Assembly: GCA_965229625.1 (NCBI GenBank)
Contig: CBDDJJ010000001.1
Span: forward strand, 2,294,001 to 2,358,000
Length of the DNA: 64,000 bases
Direction of reading: 5' to 3'
Origin: JANQIO01 sp965229625
Lineage (GTDB): Bacteria; Pseudomonadota; Gammaproteobacteria; Pseudomonadales; Halieaceae
Both the position numbers and the translations under genes were made by a program. A model generated the notes under the pieces. The model was given only the letters and a program-made list of their open reading frames with translations, was not told the origin of the DNA and ran no database searches. Shown in pieces: positions 9,228 to 18,600 of this stretch (positions within the stretch are counted from its first letter, which is position 1; every line of letters begins with the position of its first letter).

Positions 9228-10030
9228 GGTGAGGCGCCTCCTGACAAGCGCTCGCCGTGGGTGTAGACAAGGTGCCGGCCGGGTTGCACGTAGGCGGCGA
9301 GCGTAACGCCACACTGCTGCGCCAGCTCGATGGCCAGCGAGGTGGGGGCCGAAACGGCTGCCAGCACCGGAATGCCCAGCGCGGTGACTTTCGCGACCAT
9401 TTCGTAGCTGGCGCGGCTGGTCACCATCACGAAGCCTTCCGCGCTGTGTTCCTGCCGCTGCAGGGCGCCGAGCAGCTTGTCCAGGGCGTTGTGGCGGCCG
9501 ACGTCTTCCCGCACCAGTTCCACCCCGCCGCGGAGGTTGCACCAGGCGGCGCCGTGAACGCCGCCAATCTCCTGCTTCAGGGACTGGGCCGAGGCCAGCC
9601 CCGCCAGTGCTGCCTGCAGCGCTGTGTGTGGCACCTCGTAGTCGCAGCTCACCGGCGCCAGGGGCGGAATCGCCTGCTCCAAGGATTCCAGGCCGCACAG
9701 GCCGCAGCCGGTGCGGCCGGTGAGATTTCGGCGGCGCTGTTTGAGCGCCGCAAAGGCCTCACCGCTGATGGTCATGGCCAGCTCCACACCCTGCTCCTGG
9801 TTGACGAGCTCCCAATCCAGCAATTGCGCGGGCGAGGAGAGAATACCCTCAGACAGGCTGAAGCCCAGCCCCAGTTCCTCGAGGTGGGACGCGGTGGCCA
9901 TGGTCACCACGTGGGAGATGCCGTTGTAGACCAGCGCCACCGGCGTCTCGGCGACCACCCGGTCCGTCTCTACCGACTCGCCGGCTTCGGTCCACACCAT
10001 CCGCTGGACAGTGCGGGTTTCATCACTCAT
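9224..10030 (-). CDS. fdhD: formate dehydrogenase accessory sulfurtransferase FdhD (FdsC)
   Basis: A 268-residue FdhD-family protein. FdhD carries sulfur from a cysteine desulfurase to the bis-MGD molybdenum cofactor and is needed for active formate dehydrogenase. The signature Cys pair lies in GRTGCGLCGLESLEQA. The C-terminal core has GGVHGAAWC, REDVGRHNALDKLLG and SRASYEMVAK, all highly typical of the family. The ATG at 10030 overlaps the fdsA stop by four bases. Its position between fdsA and fdsD matches the classical fdsGBACD order, where this gene is called fdsC. Confidence 0.95.
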   Translation of the reverse strand: MSDETRTVQRMVWTEAGESVETDRVVAETPVALVYNGISHVVTMATASHLEELGLGFSLSEGILSSPAQLLDWELVNQEQGVELAMTISGEAFAALKQRRRNLTGRTGCGLCGLESLEQAIPPLAPVSCDYEVPHTALQAALAGLASAQSLKQEIGGVHGAAWCNLRGGVELVREDVGRHNALDKLLGALQRQEHSAEGFVMVTSRASYEMVAKVTALGIPVLAAVSAPTSLAIELAQQCGVTLAAYVQPGRHLVYTHGERLSGGASP

Positions 10031-12876
10031 GTCTGGTCAGCGTGCTCCAGCAGTGCCTTCTGGCGCTGGTCGAACTCCCGCTGGCGCGCCTGCCAGGCCG
10101 AGGGCTGCGCTACCTTGACCGCCTGCACCGCGGTGACCTTGTACTCCGGGCAATTGGTGGCCCAGTCCGAGTTGTCGGTGGTGACCACATTGGCGCCGGA
10201 GAAGGGATGGTGGAAGGTGGTGTACACCACGCCCGGTCGCACGCGCTCCGAGATCCTTACCCGCAGCACGGTGTCGCCGACCCGGCTGGTAATGCCCGCC
10301 CAGTCGCCGTCGGTGAGGCCGCGCTCCTCAGCATCGTGGGCATGCATCTCCAGCACATCCTCGTCGTGCCAGGCCTCATTTTCGGTGCGCCGGGTCTGCG
10401 CGCCCACGTTGTACTGGCTCAATACCCGGCCGGTGGTGAGCAGCAGCGGGAAGCGGCGATTAACGCGCTCATCGGTGGGCACGTACTCGGTAAGGGCGAA
10501 AAAGCCCTGGCCGCGCACAAATTCGCCCTCGTGCATGATCTCGGTGCCGTCGGGCGCCTCGGCATTGCAGGGCCACTGGATACTGCCGAGTTGGTCGAGC
10601 TTGTCGTAGCTCACACCCTGGAAGGTCGGAGTGAGCCGCGCAATTTCGTCCATGATTTGCGAGGGATGATCGTAGTGCCAGTCACAGCCGAGGGCCTGGG
10701 CCAGGTCCAGGGTCACCTCCCAGTCTTCCTTGCCGGCCAGGGGCGACATCACCCGGCGCACCGGCGAGATGCGGCGCTCGGCATTGGTGAAGGTGCCGTT
10801 CTTCTCCAGGAAGGTGGCGCCGGGCAGGAACACGTGGGCGTACTTGGCGGTTTCGTTGAGGAACAGGTCCTGCACCACCAGCAGTTCCAGCGACGACAGG
10901 GCGGCCTCGATGTGCTGAGTGTTGGGGTCGGACTGGGCCACATCCTCGCCCTGGATGATCATGCCGCGGAAACCCCCGTCGATGGCGGCATCGAACATAT
11001 TGGGAATGCGCATGCCGGGCTCCGGGTCCAGTTCCACCTGCCAATCCTGCTCAAACATTGAGCGGGTGGCCGCATCAGACAGGTGGCGGTAGCCCGGCAA
11101 CTCATGGGGGAAGGAGCCCATGTCGCAGGAGCCCTGCACATTGTTCTGCCCGCGCATGGGATTCACACCCACCCCCTCGCGGCCGAGGTTACCGGTGAGC
11201 ATCGCCAGGTTGGCGATACCCATTACCGCGGTGGAGCCCTGGCTGTGTTCGGTGACGCCCAGGCCGTAGTAGATCGCGCCGTTGCCGGCCTCGGCATAAA
11301 GCCTGGCCGCGGCGCGCAGATCGCCCGCCGGCACCCCGGTGTCGGCTTCCAGCGCTTCCGGGGCGTGGCGCGGGTCGCGGATAAACTCGCACCAGCGCTC
11401 GAAGGCGTCGGCCTCGCAACGCGCCTCGACGAAGGCCGCGTCGTGCAGGCCCTCGGTCAGGATCACGTGTGCCATGGCGTTCAATACCGCCACGTTGCCG
11501 CCCGGCGTCACCGGCAGGTGGTAGTGGGCATGGATATGGGGCGAGTCGACCAGTTCGACGCGGCGCGGGTCGATGACGATCAGTTTCGCCCCCTCGCGCA
11601 GCCGCCGCTTCAGACGCGAGCCAAACACCGGGTGGGCCTCGGTGGGGTTGGAACCCATGACGATCACCACGTCAGCGGTGTCCACCGAGGCAAAGGTCTG
11701 CGTACCGGCGGATTCGCCCAGGGTAGTTTTGAGCCCGTAGCCGGTGGGCGAGTGGCAGACCCGCGCACAGGTATCGACATTGTTGTTGCCGAAGCCCGCG
11801 CGTACCAGCTTCTGCAGCAGGTAGACCTCTTCATTGGTACAGCGCGACGAGGTGATGGCGCCGACCGCATTGCGGCCGTACTGCGCCTGGATATCACGCA
11901 GGCGGTGTGCAGTAAATTCGATGGCTTCCTGCCAGCTCACCGCGCGCCAGGGCTCGTCGATACTGTCGCGCAGCATCGGTTCGGTGATGCGGTCGGAATG
12001 GGTGGTATAGCCGTAGGCGAAGCGCCCTTTGACACAGGCGTGGCCCTCGTTGGCCTGGCCGTCTTTCCAGGGTGTCATGCGCACTACCTGCTCGCCGCGC
12101 ACCTCGGCGCGGAAGGCGCAGCCGACGCCGCAGTAGGCACAGGTAGTTACCACGCTGTGTTCGGGCACGCCGTGCTGGATGATGGAATTCTCAGCCAGGG
12201 TGGCAGTGGGGCAGGCGTCCACGCAGGCACCACAGGAGACGCACTCGGAATCCATGAAGGCTTCCGCCTGGCCGGCGCTGACCGTGGAGTCGAAGCCGCG
12301 GCCCTGGATGGTCAGGGCAAAAGTGCCCTGGGTTTCCTCGCAGGCGCGCACACAGCGCGAGCAAACGATGCACTTGGAGGGGTCGAAGGTGAAATAAGGA
12401 TTGGACTCATCCTTTTCAGCGTCCAGGTGGCCGGCCCCTTCAAAGCCGTAGCGCACCGCCCGCAGACCCACCTGCCCCGCCACATCCTGCAACTCGCAGT
12501 CACCGTTGGTCGGGCAGGTCAGGCAGTCCAGGGGGTGATCGGAAATATACAGCTCCATCACGTTGCGACGCAGGCTTGCCAGGTCGCCGGTCTGGGTTTT
12601 TACTGCCATGCCCGGCGCCACCTCGGTGGTACAGGAGGCGGGGTAGCCTTTCATGCCGGCGATCTCCACCAGGCAGACGCGGCAGGAGCCGAAGGCTTCC
12701 AGGGAGTCGGTGGCGCACAGCTTGGGCACCTTGATACCGGCTTCGGCGGCAGCGCGCATGACCGAGGTGCCGGCGGGCACCGTCACCTCGACCCCGTCGA
12801 TGGTGAGTGTCACCGGCGTGGTACCGGTTTGCTCAAGTGTGCCGAAATCGGGCTGGGGCTCGTAGAACTGCAACAT
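10027..12876 (-). CDS. fdsA: NAD-dependent formate dehydrogenase alpha subunit FdsA (Mo-bis-MGD)
   Basis: A 949-residue catalytic subunit that oxidises formate to CO2. From the N-terminus it has a [2Fe-2S] domain (CATDSLEAFGSCRVC), a His-ligated cluster (HPLDCLTCPTNGDC), two [4Fe-4S] motifs (CIVCSRCVRAC and CVSCGACVDAC), then the molybdopterin domain with CAYCGVGC. The active-site residue is Cys374 in RVCHSPTG, so this is the cysteine rather than the selenocysteine type. The ATG at 12874-12876 sits in an ATGA overlap with the fdsB stop; an in-frame extension to 12975 is spurious. It is cytosolic, with no Tat signal. Confidence 0.96.
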   Translation of the reverse strand: MLQFYEPQPDFGTLEQTGTTPVTLTIDGVEVTVPAGTSVMRAAAEAGIKVPKLCATDSLEAFGSCRVCLVEIAGMKGYPASCTTEVAPGMAVKTQTGDLASLRRNVMELYISDHPLDCLTCPTNGDCELQDVAGQVGLRAVRYGFEGAGHLDAEKDESNPYFTFDPSKCIVCSRCVRACEETQGTFALTIQGRGFDSTVSAGQAEAFMDSECVSCGACVDACPTATLAENSIIQHGVPEHSVVTTCAYCGVGCAFRAEVRGEQVVRMTPWKDGQANEGHACVKGRFAYGYTTHSDRITEPMLRDSIDEPWRAVSWQEAIEFTAHRLRDIQAQYGRNAVGAITSSRCTNEEVYLLQKLVRAGFGNNNVDTCARVCHSPTGYGLKTTLGESAGTQTFASVDTADVVIVMGSNPTEAHPVFGSRLKRRLREGAKLIVIDPRRVELVDSPHIHAHYHLPVTPGGNVAVLNAMAHVILTEGLHDAAFVEARCEADAFERWCEFIRDPRHAPEALEADTGVPAGDLRAAARLYAEAGNGAIYYGLGVTEHSQGSTAVMGIANLAMLTGNLGREGVGVNPMRGQNNVQGSCDMGSFPHELPGYRHLSDAATRSMFEQDWQVELDPEPGMRIPNMFDAAIDGGFRGMIIQGEDVAQSDPNTQHIEAALSSLELLVVQDLFLNETAKYAHVFLPGATFLEKNGTFTNAERRISPVRRVMSPLAGKEDWEVTLDLAQALGCDWHYDHPSQIMDEIARLTPTFQGVSYDKLDQLGSIQWPCNAEAPDGTEIMHEGEFVRGQGFFALTEYVPTDERVNRRFPLLLTTGRVLSQYNVGAQTRRTENEAWHDEDVLEMHAHDAEERGLTDGDWAGITSRVGDTVLRVRISERVRPGVVYTTFHHPFSGANVVTTDNSDWATNCPEYKVTAVQAVKVAQPSAWQARQREFDQRQKALLEHADQT

Positions 12877-14387
12877 CAGCCAAAGTCCTCCGCGAAGTGC
12901 GCCAGGGCGCTGCGAACAGGATTGGGCGTCAAACCACCCATGGCGCAGAGTGAACCTTGTTCCATGGTATCGCACAGGTCTTCAAGCAGGGCAAGGTTTT
13001 CAAGAGGCTGCTCCCGGGCGATTACCCGGTCGATCACCTCCACGCCTCGGGTGGAGCCGATACGGCAGGGTGTGCACTTGCCACAGGATTCCACCGCGCA
13101 GAACTCCATCGCAAAGCGCGCCTGCTGCGCCATATCTACGGTGTCATCGAACACCACCACGCCGCCGTGGCCCAGCATGGCGCCGATGTCAGCGAAGGCC
13201 TCGTAGTCCAGCGGGGTATCCCACTGGGACTCGGGCAGGTAGGCGCCCAACGGCCCGCCCACCTGCACCGCGCGAATCGGCCGGCCGCTGAGCGTGCCGC
13301 CACCAAAATCTTCCAGCAGCTGCCGCAGGGTGATGCCAAAGGGCAGCTCCACCAGGCCGCCGCGGCGAATATTGCCCGCCAGCTGCACTGTCAGGGTGCC
13401 GCGGGAACGACCGCTGCCCAGGTCGCGGTAGCCGGCGCCCCCTTCTGCCAGCACTGTGCTGACCGCCGCCAGGGTCAGCACGTTGTGCACCAGGGTGGGC
13501 TGGCCGAACAAACCCTCCACAGCGGGCAGCGGTGGCTTGACCCTGACCATGCCGCGCTTGCCTTCCAGGCTGTCCAGCAGCGAGGTTTCCTCGCCACAGA
13601 TATAAGCGCCGGCGCCAAGGCGCAGCGTGAGTTCAAAGGCCCTGCCGCTGCCGAGAACATCCTGGCCCAGGCAACCGGCCTGCGTGGCCCGGTCGATGGC
13701 GGCAGCCAGGACCTCACGGGCGCGCGGATACTCACTGCGCAGGTAAATGAAGCCCTGGGTGGCACCCACGGCGAGGCCTGCAATCACCATTCCTTCAATC
13801 AACTGGTAGGGGTCGGACTCCATCAGCAGGCGATCGGCAAAGGTGCCGGAGTCGCCTTCATCGGCATTGCAGACCACGTACTTCCGGGAGGCCTGGGTAT
13901 CCAGCACCGTCTGCCACTTGATACCGGCGGGAAAGGCCGCGCCGCCACGGCCCCGCAGGCCGGACTCCTTCACCGCTTCAACGATATTCTGGGAGGACAG
14001 CGTGAGCGCGCGCTCAAGCCCGGCGAAACCGCCCAGTGCCCGGTAGTTGTCCAGGCACAGTGGGTCACCCACCCCCGATCGCTGGAAGGTCAGCCGCTGC
14101 TGCGCGGCCAGCCAGGGTATCGCATCCACCGGCCCAAGGTAGCGCGGGTGCTCGGCGGGCGTTGCCGCCAGCGCCTCGAGCAGGCCGGGCACGTCCTCTG
14201 CCTCCACCGGTCCGAAGGCGATCCGCTCGCCGGCGAACTCCACCTCCAGCAGCGGCTCCAGCCAGAAGGCCCCGCGGGAGCCATTGCGTGTGAGTCGGAC
14301 ACCGGTGGCCAGCAGTGCCTCGGCCACCTCGTCTGCGCCCAAGGCGACAGCCGTGGTATCGAGAGGCAGGTAGGCACGAATGCTCAT
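12876..14387 (-). CDS. fdsB: formate dehydrogenase beta subunit FdsB (NuoF-like, FMN/NAD)
   Basis: A 503-residue NuoF-like diaphorase subunit that passes electrons from FdsA to NAD+. It shows the FMN/NADH-binding motifs GLRGRGGAAFPAGIKW, NADEGDSGTFADR and GAGAYICGEETSLLDSLEG. The C-terminal [4Fe-4S] motif is ESCGKCTPCRIG with a fourth Cys in GSLCAMGG. About 120 N-terminal residues precede the NuoF core, as in other FdsB proteins. It overlaps fdsG upstream and fdsA downstream by four bases each, so all three subunits are likely made in fixed ratio from one message. Confidence 0.95.
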   Translation of the reverse strand: MSIRAYLPLDTTAVALGADEVAEALLATGVRLTRNGSRGAFWLEPLLEVEFAGERIAFGPVEAEDVPGLLEALAATPAEHPRYLGPVDAIPWLAAQQRLTFQRSGVGDPLCLDNYRALGGFAGLERALTLSSQNIVEAVKESGLRGRGGAAFPAGIKWQTVLDTQASRKYVVCNADEGDSGTFADRLLMESDPYQLIEGMVIAGLAVGATQGFIYLRSEYPRAREVLAAAIDRATQAGCLGQDVLGSGRAFELTLRLGAGAYICGEETSLLDSLEGKRGMVRVKPPLPAVEGLFGQPTLVHNVLTLAAVSTVLAEGGAGYRDLGSGRSRGTLTVQLAGNIRRGGLVELPFGITLRQLLEDFGGGTLSGRPIRAVQVGGPLGAYLPESQWDTPLDYEAFADIGAMLGHGGVVVFDDTVDMAQQARFAMEFCAVESCGKCTPCRIGSTRGVEVIDRVIAREQPLENLALLEDLCDTMEQGSLCAMGGLTPNPVRSALAHFAEDFG

Positions 14388-14932
14388 GCGCCGCCCTCCT
14401 CCCGGCAGCGCGTCAGCAGTGCCTCGAGCTTGTCGCCATCAACCCGGCCATAGATATTGTCGTCTACCCGCACCGAGGGCCCGCAGGCGCAATTGCCCAG
14501 GCAGTAGACCGGCTCGAGGGTCACACTGCCGTCCTCGGTGGTGCCACCGAATTTCGTACCCAGCAGTGCCTGGGCCTGCTGCTCCAGCACCCGTGCGCCC
14601 ACCGCCTGGCAGGCCTCGGCGCGGCAAATCTGTACCCGGTGCCGCCCGCCCGGCGCGAAACGAAAATCGTGGTAAAAGCTGATGACGCCGTGCACTTCAG
14701 CCCTTGAAAGATTCAATGCGTCGGCAATCCCGGGCACCACCTCCGGTGGCACGCAGCCGAGCGACGCCTGCACATCGTGCAACAGCGGCAACAAGCCGCC
14801 GGGCTCAGCCCGCCAACGCTCAATGATGGCGGCAAGGGAATCACTTTCACGCGGTCCGGACATAGCCTGGCCTGTCGATTCTGGTCCTGTGTTGAATTCT
14901 AGACCAGCGGCGCCGGGGCGCGATTGACCCAT
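14384..14932 (-). CDS. fdsG: formate dehydrogenase gamma subunit FdsG (NuoE-like)
   Basis: A NuoE-like thioredoxin-fold [2Fe-2S] subunit. Ligand pairs are visible in CRAEACQAVG and VYCLGNCACGPSV, and FYHDFRFAPGGRHRVQIC is typical. It is the first gene of the fdsGBA-fdhD-fdsD operon. The ATG at 14932 (182 residues) is preceded by GGAG six bases upstream. A second ATG at 14863 begins at MSGPRESDS, closer to where family similarity starts but with a poor ribosome site. No fdsR-type regulator gene is adjacent. The gene upstream (15094) is divergent, so the promoter lies in 14933-15093. Confidence 0.92.
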   Translation of the reverse strand: MGQSRPGAAGLEFNTGPESTGQAMSGPRESDSLAAIIERWRAEPGGLLPLLHDVQASLGCVPPEVVPGIADALNLSRAEVHGVISFYHDFRFAPGGRHRVQICRAEACQAVGARVLEQQAQALLGTKFGGTTEDGSVTLEPVYCLGNCACGPSVRVDDNIYGRVDGDKLEALLTRCREEGGA

Positions 14933-15093
14933 AGCAAGCTCCGGCTTGCAGCGGCAATCGCCTGGCCGGGTTGGACGAGAGAGTCAACCAATTGCCGGCT
15001 CCTGCGTTAAACAGATGAAGCCTGGCTGGACGTCCACGATCACCGGGGCTAAGGTCAGGCCCTCTGGTCGCGCGACCGATTGGGAGACTTACA

Positions 15094-15555
15094 ATGAAAT
15101 CAAATACGCCACTACTGGCCGCCTGCCTGGCGGCGTTCGCCCTGGGCGCCTGCGCAGAAGAGACCCCTGAGAACCAGCGGACTTCGCAGGAAACCCTCGA
15201 GGCGAGGCAAGAAGCCCTGGAAAAGAAATCACTGCAACGCGTTGACACTTCAACGGCGCAAGCGGTCACGGGTGAAGTGCCTGAGACCATAATGGAGACG
15301 CTTCGCAGCGACCTGGCGGCCCGCGGCGTGAGCGACGCCGAAGTCGAGCTGTCCGAAGCCACCGTCTGGCCCAACGGGGCCATGGGTTGCCCGGAACCGG
15401 GGCGGATGTATACCCAGGCGCTGATCGAGGGTTACCGCGTGGTGTTTGAGAAAGCCGGAGAGCGCTGGGACTACCGGGTCAGCAGCAATGGCGGCTTCAT
15501 GCTGTGTGAACGCAAGAGCCCCCTGCAACAACGCGGAGCACTGCCGGCGCAATAA
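15094..15555 (+). CDS. hypothetical lipoprotein
   Basis: A 153-residue protein with a short signal peptide and a lipobox (AFALGAC). A charged linker follows (EARQEALEKKSLQRVD), then a small domain with ATVWPNGAMGCPEPGRMYTQAL and GYRVVFEKAGERWDYRVSSNG ending in FMLCERK. The two Cys of that domain could form a disulfide. The MYTQALIEGY pattern resembles small periplasmic domains of unknown function seen as stand-alone lipoproteins. No enzymatic motif is seen and I do not recognise a characterised family. Confidence 0.7.
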   Translation: MKSNTPLLAACLAAFALGACAEETPENQRTSQETLEARQEALEKKSLQRVDTSTAQAVTGEVPETIMETLRSDLAARGVSDAEVELSEATVWPNGAMGCPEPGRMYTQALIEGYRVVFEKAGERWDYRVSSNGGFMLCERKSPLQQRGALPAQ

Positions 15556-15578
15556 AAAACGGGGCCCGCAGGCCCCGT
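15552..15578 (-). terminator. rho-independent terminator of the subtilase gene
   Basis: A perfect 8-pair stem, ACGGGGCC and GGCCCCGT (15559-15578), closes a four-base loop. On the minus strand it is followed by TTTTTATT (15558-15551). It lies 24 bases past the stop of the protease gene at 15602. The plus-strand lipoprotein ends at 15555, so the hairpin may serve both genes, but the T-run is only on the minus side. Confidence 0.75.
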
Positions 15579-15601
15579 ATGATTGGTGATGTGGCTATGA
15601 A

Positions 15602-18600
15602 TCAGTCGTCATCATCGTCGTCGTCGTCATCGTCGTCGTCGTCGTCGTCATCATCGTCGTCGTCGTCACGGCGCTTCTTCTTTTTCTTCTTCTTTTTCTC
15701 TTCCCTGCTCAGCGGTGTCGGCGGCTCGACGCCGGGCAGCAGGAACAGCAGCGCCTCAGTGTCTTCCGTGGCACCACCGTAGGCGCCGGCTCCGCGGTCA
15801 CCGTTGGTGAAGAGCATGATGCCCGACTCCGGCGTCAGCTCCGGCAGAGCGCCGAAGTCGACGATATCCAGGGCACCAACGGTACCGGACGGCAGGTCAC
15901 CACTGGGAACGCCCAGGTACTGCTCGCCCAGCGGCGCGATAGTGATGCCGTCGATCACATCACCGGGACCACCGTTGTAGAAGTCAACGGCATTCACGGT
16001 AATGTCCACCGGACGGAAGAAGTCCGCGGCGTTGAACCCGATCTGCTCTCCGCAGAACAACAACACCGTATTGTTGGTGTTGGTGGCATGCTCAGTGAGG
16101 AAGAACGCAGATACGGTGCCGGCGGCGTTGTCGATAACACCGGTCACTTCTCGCGCGTCACCGAGACCACCATCGCCAAACAGGAAGGATACCGGCGCAT
16201 TCAGCACCGTGAAGTCCGCCGTACCATCCCGATCGGTATCGATATCGATCTGGTGGCTGACAGGCAACAGGTGACTCTGGCGATCCCAGGTGTTGACCGC
16301 GAAGGCCCAGAGGAAGGACTCATCCGCAGAGCAGAACCCGGCCGGAACCGGAATCGTGGTCACACCAAAGGATCGCAGATCCGGCATGGGCATCTGCGCA
16401 CCGCGCTCACCACGGGGCATCTCGTCGCTGAGACCCACGATGGTGTAGGCATCGTTCTGCGCGACACCGGCGCCTTCGTTCACCAGGCCAATGCTGTCGA
16501 CCACGTCGCCAGGATTACCCGGCAGCGGATCGATAACATCGCGATCGGGATCAACCTCGGCGGCCTGGCGCGGAATGATGTGCCAGGGCAGTGCTGCCTC
16601 GTCACCGCGTGAGCTATGGATCAGCAGGTAGCCATCATATTCCGCCGCCGTCAGCGACGCGGGATCGCCACCGGCAGGGCCGGAGCTCATGGGATTTCCT
16701 GACAGCAGCGTCGGGTCGATCGTGAACACCACCCTGACCGTGCGCGTCTGGCGAGGCGGCACAGTAAGGCGACGCGACTTGACGTCGACCTGAACGGCCC
16801 CGGTCATGGCGTCATCCGTGTAACGGAAGGTCGGTTCGAAGGTGAAGCGCTGCGCCCGCTTTGAGGTGTTCTTAATACGAACCCTGCGCTTGATCTTCAC
16901 GACTTCGGAGACGTCTTCGAAGCCCAGGCTCAGCGAAGGCTGGTTGTCGTCCGGAGACCAGGCGATGAAGCTTGCCTCAGCCGCGGCATCAACCCGCAGT
17001 TCACCAGCGCCAATGCGAGTGATTTCAGCGAGCGCGCCAGTGGTATCGCTGACGATATCACGGAAGGCGTTGTTCATCAGGGCGGCCTTCAACTCAAGCG
17101 GTGAACAGTCCTTGGGCGGCTTGTCCTTCCTGCCCTTGGCTTTGCCCTTGCCTTTGTCCTTGCCCTTGCCTTTGTCTTTGTCTTTGTCTTTGCCCTTACC
17201 TTTGCCCTTGCTGTCATCTGCCCGGCAGGCTTCCTGCAGCAGAGCCGCGGCCCCGGCAACCATGGGGCCAGCACCGGAGGTGCCGCCGAAGGGTGTGCGC
17301 TCGGTACCGGTGGCTACCTCAGCAGAAACAGAAGCACCGGGTGCCCCGATTTCCGGCTTGATGGCGTTGAAGGACAGGTCCGGGCCACGGGCCGTGGAGC
17401 CGACTGTGGTACCGACCAGCGGTGAGCTGAACTCGGGGCCGAACGCCACTACTGCGCTGCCGGTGCGGAGAATATCGCCGTCTGCCTGGCTGATATTGAA
17501 GCCCGGGATGTTGACGGCAGGGCCGCCACCGAAGGCACCTGAGAACGGTGCACCGGGCGCAACCAGCATGATAATCCCAAGCCTGCCGCCGGCGGCCTCG
17601 ATGTTCTGCATCTTCAGGCTGAAGTTACAGGCACCGCGGTCTACAGCCACAATCAGGCCAGTGAGGTCACCCGTGAAGGGATCGCAGCCCAGCAGGTTGG
17701 TCCCGTCGAGGTCACCGTACTGGACCGGGCCGGAAATTGTCTCGGTCGGGTCCGGTGTCCAGGCGTATTTGACCGCGTTGTACAGGCCCGCGTCTGCCGC
17801 CGGCTCAATCACATTCATGGCGAAGGCGGTGGCCGAGGGCACCTCGGTCTGGGCCACGGAAATGGCCGTGGGTGCAGAGGACGGTGTGCCCGTGCAGTAG
17901 GGGAAGTCACCGCAGTTGCCGGCGGAGGAGACCGTCAGCGTACCCAGTGCGGAGGCGTTGTCGACCGCGGTGGACAGGTCATCGTCGAAGGGCTGGCCAT
18001 AGTCGGCGCCCAGGGACATGTTGATGATATCCACCCGGTCACTGGTGTCGCCGTCGCCATTCGGGTCAACGGAGAATTCCATGCCCAAAATCAGCGAAAT
18101 CCCGTTACAGCTCGGGGTCAGCGAGGCACACACCTTGATGGCATAGATATCGGCGCCCGGCGCCACGCCGTTGACGCCGCCGATGATGTCGGCCACATGG
18201 GTGCCGTGACCGGCGAAGGCACCCGGCACCAGGGCCAGGTCATCCAGCGGGTCCGGGTCGGGCATGGGCGGGTCATCAAAGCCACCGGGGCCCGTGGGCC
18301 AGACATTACCCAGGAAGTCGAAGCCATCGACTACCTTGGCGGTGGGAAAGGTGCCCGGCTCAATGATGGTGCCATCATTGGTAGCGTAGGCTTCCAGGGT
18401 ACCCGGACCACCGAGGTCAGCGTGGGTGTAATCCACCCCGCTGTCCAACACGGCGACACTGACACCCTTGCCGTCAAAGCCGCCGGCCTGCACGGCAGCA
18501 GCACCAACATAGGGTACCGTTTCTTCAAGGTTGAGCTTGTAGTGGCCTACCGGGGCCACGCGCTCCACCATGGGATCACGCGCGATACCTTCCAGCGCCT

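Noticed and set aside
9228..9698. N-terminal extension of FdsD
   Set aside because: It is an Arg/Gly-rich shadow of fdhD; the ATG at 9227 sits in an ATGA overlap like the other operon junctions.
11083..13206. A 707-residue antisense frame over fdsA and fdsB
   Set aside because: It is opposite two well-supported Fds genes and shows no domain signature.
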